Positions 60,838 through 64,000 of a DNA stretch of 64,000 nucleotides are shown here, piece by piece. How positions within the stretch are numbered: position 1 is the stretch's first letter; the number at the start of each line of letters is the position of its first letter. Location: positions 18,294-82,293 of the forward strand of contig DASUSS010000002.1 in the NCBI GenBank assembly GCA_036374995.1, given 5' to 3'. The notes under the pieces were generated by a model. That model searched no databases. It worked only from the letters and a program-made list of their open reading frames with translations, and had not been told where the DNA came from. The DNA comes from SH-MAG3 sp036374995. Its GTDB lineage: Bacteria > Gemmatimonadota > Gemmatimonadetes > Longimicrobiales > RSA9. Made by a program: the position numbers and the translations under genes.

Positions 60838-61689
60838 ATGATGCGATACGCTTTCCGGCAGAAGTACACGTCGATCAGATGCGCACGGATCCGGCGCGTT
60901 GTCCGGGCGGCGGCGGCAGCAGTGCTCATTCTCATCGGCGCCTGCACGCCGCAGCCTGCGCCGCATCTGCTGCGCGTCATGACGTGGAACATCGCGGCCG
61001 GTCATGGCGACCTGATGCGGACCGCGGATGTGATCCGCGCCAGTGGTGCGGACATCGTCGCGTTGCAGGAGGTCGACGTGCACTGGAGCGAGCGCAGCGA
61101 GTTCGCCGATCAGGCGGCACGTCTGGCGGAAATGCTGGACATGAATGTCCGGTTCGGGCCGATCTACCGGCTGCCCGGCGCCGCCGGCACGCCCGACCGC
61201 GAGTTCGGGCTCGCATTCCTCACGCGTCGACGGATCGTGGAGTTCCGGAACCACCCGATCACGCGGTTGTCGACGCAGGCGGAGAACGCGGAGCCGCGGC
61301 TGATGCCGGGGTTCCTCGAGGCCGTCGTCGAGGCCGGCGGCGTAACGGTCCGCGTATTCGACACGCACCTCGACTATCGCCCGGACCCGCGCGTTCGAGC
61401 CCGCCAGGTCGCGGACATGCTGAACATCATTGGCGGGACGGCCGCACCCACGATCCTCATGGGCGACCTCAACGCGCCACCCGACGCACCGGAGATCGCG
61501 CCGCTCCGGTCGCTGCTCGGCGATGCGTGGCAGAAAAATGGTGGCTTCACGTATCCCGCGGACGAACCCGTGCGGCGCATCGACTACATCCTGACGTCCG
61601 ATCACTTCGTCGTGCTCGACGCGCGCGTCGTCGACACTCGCGCATCGGACCACCGCGCAGTCGTCGCCGATCTGATCGTGCGGCGGTAG
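60838..61689 (+). CDS. Endonuclease/exonuclease/phosphatase-family lipoprotein
   Basis: 283 aa from the ATG at 60838 or 60841 (adjacent ATGs). The N-terminus is basic, then VLILIGAC with a lipobox. The EEP fold is clear: VMTWNIAAGHGD, IVALQEVDVH, FLTRRRI, FDTHLDYR, LMGDLNAPPD, IDYILTSD and ASDHRAVVADL. Exported members often act on phospholipids or polyphosphoinositides, or on sphingomyelin; the substrate is open. The 263 bp upstream (60575-60837) are shared with the divergent ATPase gene and show no clear boxes. Confidence 0.85.
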   Translation: MMRYAFRQKYTSIRCARIRRVVRAAAAAVLILIGACTPQPAPHLLRVMTWNIAAGHGDLMRTADVIRASGADIVALQEVDVHWSERSEFADQAARLAEMLDMNVRFGPIYRLPGAAGTPDREFGLAFLTRRRIVEFRNHPITRLSTQAENAEPRLMPGFLEAVVEAGGVTVRVFDTHLDYRPDPRVRARQVADMLNIIGGTAAPTILMGDLNAPPDAPEIAPLRSLLGDAWQKNGGFTYPADEPVRRIDYILTSDHFVVLDARVVDTRASDHRAVVADLIVRR

Positions 61690-61717
61690 GGCTCCCGGTG
61701 CGGAAGCCGGCCGGCAC

Positions 61718-63022
61718 TCAGGCCGGACGCGCCGCACCGGCATGCTCCAGCACCTGCCGCGCGGCACGTTCGCCGGACCGGATTGCGCCGTCCACGGTAC
61801 CGTTCCAGCCATCGTCCGCCGCGGCCTCGCCGGCGAGGAACAGCGTGTCCTCGATCGGGCGGCGCAGCTGCCGCAGCGCATGCATGGCGCCGGCGGGGGC
61901 GTAGCTGTAGGAGCAGCCGGCGAACGGATCGGCGTCCCAGTCGTGGAACCAGGTCGCCTCGAGTCGCGCGTCCAGCTCCCGGCGCGGCACGGCGAGCATC
62001 GCGGCAAGGGAGTCGAGTGCGACATCGATGGGATCGCCGATGCGGCGCGCGCGATGTGCGGCATCGCCGCCGGCCCACGCCGTGATCATCGGCGTGATGA
62101 CGGGCGCCGTGGTCCACCAGGTCGGAAACGGCTCGCCGCTCATCAGGAACTTCCGCTCGCGGGAGTCATCGCCCTCGAACGAGAGCACCTCGTTCCAGAT
62201 CGGATCCCGGAACCGGAACACGATCTTGATGACACTCGCGCGCGCGATGGCGCTCACGGCGCCCGTGAGCGCGTCGACCGCGGGCACGAACCGCACACTG
62301 CCCGCCTGCAGCACGCCGAGCGGGAGCGTGATGATCGCACGTCGTGCGTGAATACTGTCGAGCGGCGCGCCGGCGCGGCTCCGGCACCGGACCTCCACCG
62401 CACCGCGGCGCCACACGATCTCGAGTGCGACCGTGTCGAGTCGGATGTCGTGCGACGGTCCGATCTGCATCCGCAGGCCGGCGGGTGTGCGGTCGAAGCC
62501 GTGCATTGCATGATGCCGCTGCTCGCCGCCGCCACCGGCCGAGTCACGGATCGTGTGCGACAGCCAGTGCACGCCGACGCGGTCCAGCTCGGCGGCGTGG
62601 AAGCCCTCGACGTAACGCAGCAGCCACTCCGCATCGCGTTCGCCGACGCCGCGCTGCTCCGCGAGCCAGGCTCGGAAGCTCTGATCGGTTGCGGGCGGCG
62701 GATCGAGCCTGCCGAGAACGCGCTCCGCTGTCTCGTTCACATCGAGCATGCGCGCGCGTCCGCGCTCCACTTCCCACATGCCATCCGTGCTTCGATACAC
62801 GACACCGCCCGCGCGATGCAGCGCGTCCGATGCCGGCCCCGGCACGTCGATGAACTCCGCGCCGAGCTCGATCGGCAGCGGCGCTGCCGCATCGTGAACG
62901 GTGTGGATGCGTCCGCCGATTCGGTCGCGCGCCTCGACGAGAACGCTGGACTCGCCGTGCGAGGCCAGCTCGCGTGCGGCCGCCAGGCCGGCGACGCCGG
63001 CACCGATGATGACGATGTCCAT
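61718..63022 (-). CDS. FAD-dependent amine oxidase-type flavoprotein
   Basis: 434 aa from the ATG at 63022, where TGATG overlaps the stop of the barrel gene. The Rossmann start IVIIGAGVAGLAAARELA is followed by VLVEARDRIGGRIHTV, and the FAD-end motif LFLAGEAAADDGWNGTVDGAIRSG closes it, as in flavin monoamine oxidases and LSD1-like enzymes. The substrate is unknown. Coupling with an outer-membrane barrel gene is unusual for an oxidase and may only reflect tight packing. Confidence 0.9.
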   Translation of the reverse strand: MDIVIIGAGVAGLAAARELASHGESSVLVEARDRIGGRIHTVHDAAAPLPIELGAEFIDVPGPASDALHRAGGVVYRSTDGMWEVERGRARMLDVNETAERVLGRLDPPPATDQSFRAWLAEQRGVGERDAEWLLRYVEGFHAAELDRVGVHWLSHTIRDSAGGGGEQRHHAMHGFDRTPAGLRMQIGPSHDIRLDTVALEIVWRRGAVEVRCRSRAGAPLDSIHARRAIITLPLGVLQAGSVRFVPAVDALTGAVSAIARASVIKIVFRFRDPIWNEVLSFEGDDSRERKFLMSGEPFPTWWTTAPVITPMITAWAGGDAAHRARRIGDPIDVALDSLAAMLAVPRRELDARLEATWFHDWDADPFAGCSYSYAPAGAMHALRQLRRPIEDTLFLAGEAAADDGWNGTVDGAIRSGERAARQVLEHAGAARPA

Positions 63023-64000
63023 CAGAAGTCCCGGCCGAGGCCGATCGCGAACCGCCCGTCTCCCTCCGACGCCACGCCGATGCCGAGCTGCAGGACACCG
63101 AGCGGAATCGGCCATGTCAGTCCGATCTCGCCGCCCGTCACCCACCGCGCATCGTCGTACGAGTCCAGTGCCGCGGCCACCGCACCGGTGCGCATGCGCG
63201 CGCGTGCGTATCCGGAGAAGACGGGATATGCGGCGTCGAGGCCGACGACGGCGCGGTGACGGCCGCGCAGCTCGCCCCAGCGCAGGCCGGGCACGGCATG
63301 CTGGTCGCCGAGCGCAGGCCATTCGTCGATCGGCGCGTTGCGGCTCGTGCCGCGCACGTCCGCGAGCAGTGCGACACGCAGGCGGTCGCTGTCGAGCGGG
63401 AGCGACGCGCGCGCGGCGAAGCGGGAGTAGGACACGCTGCCCCAGCGCATCTCACCTTCCAGGAGCAGCGGCTCGCCGACGATCGGCAGAGTCGCCGGCA
63501 CCTGCGCGAGCCGAACGAGCGGCCCGAGCGCGCTCTCGCCCGGCGCATCCTCCGGATCGATGCCGTCGACCCGGAGAGTGGCACTCACGAACGCGCGCCG
63601 CAGCCCGATCGGCAGCTCGACGCCGATCCAGCCGCCGGCGCGCCACACTTCGAGTGATTCGATCACGTCCTCGCCGAAGCTGCGCACCGCGCGCTCCTGG
63701 ACGTGAGCACCGACACTGAACGCGAGTCCGGGATGCGACAGCGCGAAGATCCGCGTCGAGAGCGCGGCCCACTGCTCGAGCGAGGTGAACGATGCCGCGA
63801 ACGTGCGCACGCCGGGAAACGCGCCATAGTGGGTGTGGTGGTCGAGTGACGCCCAGACGCGGCCGCCGCGATCGTTGTCGAAACCCGCGGCGGCAGACAG
63901 CGTGATCGGCGCGCCGGCATCCACCCGGACGTGCAATGCTGTCGAACCGGCCGAGCCGGTCGAATCATCGATGCTCGGCCAGATCCCCTGGAAGAGGCCG
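63022..64000 (-). CDS. Outer-membrane beta-barrel protein, C-terminal part, 5' end outside window
   Basis: The frame stays open to the edge of the window (codons down to G-L-F-Q-G-I-W-P), so the gene starts beyond it; the TTG at 63936 is not a convincing start. About 325 residues are visible, with alternating hydrophobic strands such as FVSATLRVDG, RLRVALLADVRG, RAVVGLDAAYPVF and VLQLGIGVASEG, ending in GLGRDF with the terminal Phe of outer-membrane barrels. It resembles the C-terminal barrel of patatin/PlpD or BamA-type surface antigens. The product is probably a transporter or autotransporter-like protein. Confidence 0.65.
   Translation of the reverse strand, partial: GLFQGIWPSIDDSTGSAGSTALHVRVDAGAPITLSAAAGFDNDRGGRVWASLDHHTHYGAFPGVRTFAASFTSLEQWAALSTRIFALSHPGLAFSVGAHVQERAVRSFGEDVIESLEVWRAGGWIGVELPIGLRRAFVSATLRVDGIDPEDAPGESALGPLVRLAQVPATLPIVGEPLLLEGEMRWGSVSYSRFAARASLPLDSDRLRVALLADVRGTSRNAPIDEWPALGDQHAVPGLRWGELRGRHRAVVGLDAAYPVFSGYARARMRTGAVAAALDSYDDARWVTGGEIGLTWPIPLGVLQLGIGVASEGDGRFAIGLGRDF

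Noticed and set aside
1..64000. tRNA or rRNA genes
   Set aside because: No cloverleaf with GGTTCRA-type arms or rRNA-like conserved stretch was noticed on either strand by eye; a covariance search would be needed to be certain.

Overview
The window is about 64 kb of uniformly GC-rich DNA from a Gram-negative-type bacterium. Lipoproteins, Tat and Sec signals, periplasmic cytochromes and a C-terminal outer-membrane barrel all point to a double-membrane cell. The gene mix (multihaem cytochromes, S9 and M28 peptidases, DinB and TfoX proteins, Big2-type lipoproteins, LVIVD-repeat lipoproteins, NtrC-type regulators) fits Gemmatimonadota best. That placement is inference; there is no rRNA or tRNA gene here to test it.

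Layout. (1) 1-6.1 kb: envelope and housekeeping genes (beta-propeller, NodB-like protein, alpha/beta hydrolase, DinB, two secreted proteins of unknown role). (2) 6.3-27.6 kb, all on the minus strand: a respiratory island. From promoter-distal upstream end to downstream end it reads: RegB-like sensor kinase and NtrC-type regulator; a sigma54-type promoter; pseudo-receiver; 9-site multihaem cytochrome; NapA-like molybdoenzyme; double NapB-like pentahaem; tetrahaem lipoprotein; NrfC/PsrB-like Fe-S protein; NrfD/PsrC-like membrane protein; stomatin; two paralogous membrane proteins; a second kinase/NtrC pair; 11-haem cytochrome; cytochrome b; 13-haem lipoprotein. Most junctions are 4-22 bp overlaps, so translation is probably coupled. 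I count 41 CxxCH sites plus one CX4CH. The molybdoenzyme keeps the NapA [4Fe-4S] cysteines but has Glu176 where NapA has its molybdenum-ligand Cys. (3) 27.8-35.7 kb: peptidase, aldo/keto reductase, TfoX, USP, SDR, Big2 lipoprotein. (4) 35.8-53.9 kb: a large NB-ARC/TPR/SARP-type regulator, two copies of a DUF305 + LVIVD lipoprotein module, and between them a macrodomain protein, arginase-type hydrolase, SixA, pyruvate kinase, PEBP protein, spermidine-synthase-like protein and an M28 peptidase. (5) 54-64 kb: P2-type ATPase, MBL/beta-CASP protein, P1B-4-like metal ATPase, EEP-family phosphatase, amine oxidase, barrel protein.

A family of intergenic elements runs through the window (6.1, 30.2, 41.7, 42.4, 49.9, 56.9 kb, a solo arm at 58.5 kb, a degenerate arm at 54.1 kb). 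Each intact copy has two inverted arms starting GCGGAC(CT/GC)GGCACC around 65-170 bp of unrelated sequence. The arms match perfectly within a copy but differ between copies. Several copies lie in the 3' ends of genes and supply the last codons and the stop codon.

Working model (inference): the island is an electron-transfer system in which NrfD/Fe-S modules link the quinone pool to periplasmic cytochromes and a Nap-like terminal enzyme. Its promoter appears to be read by sigma54 polymerase under a kinase that carries a RegB-like quinone-sensing loop. The substrate cannot be read from sequence.
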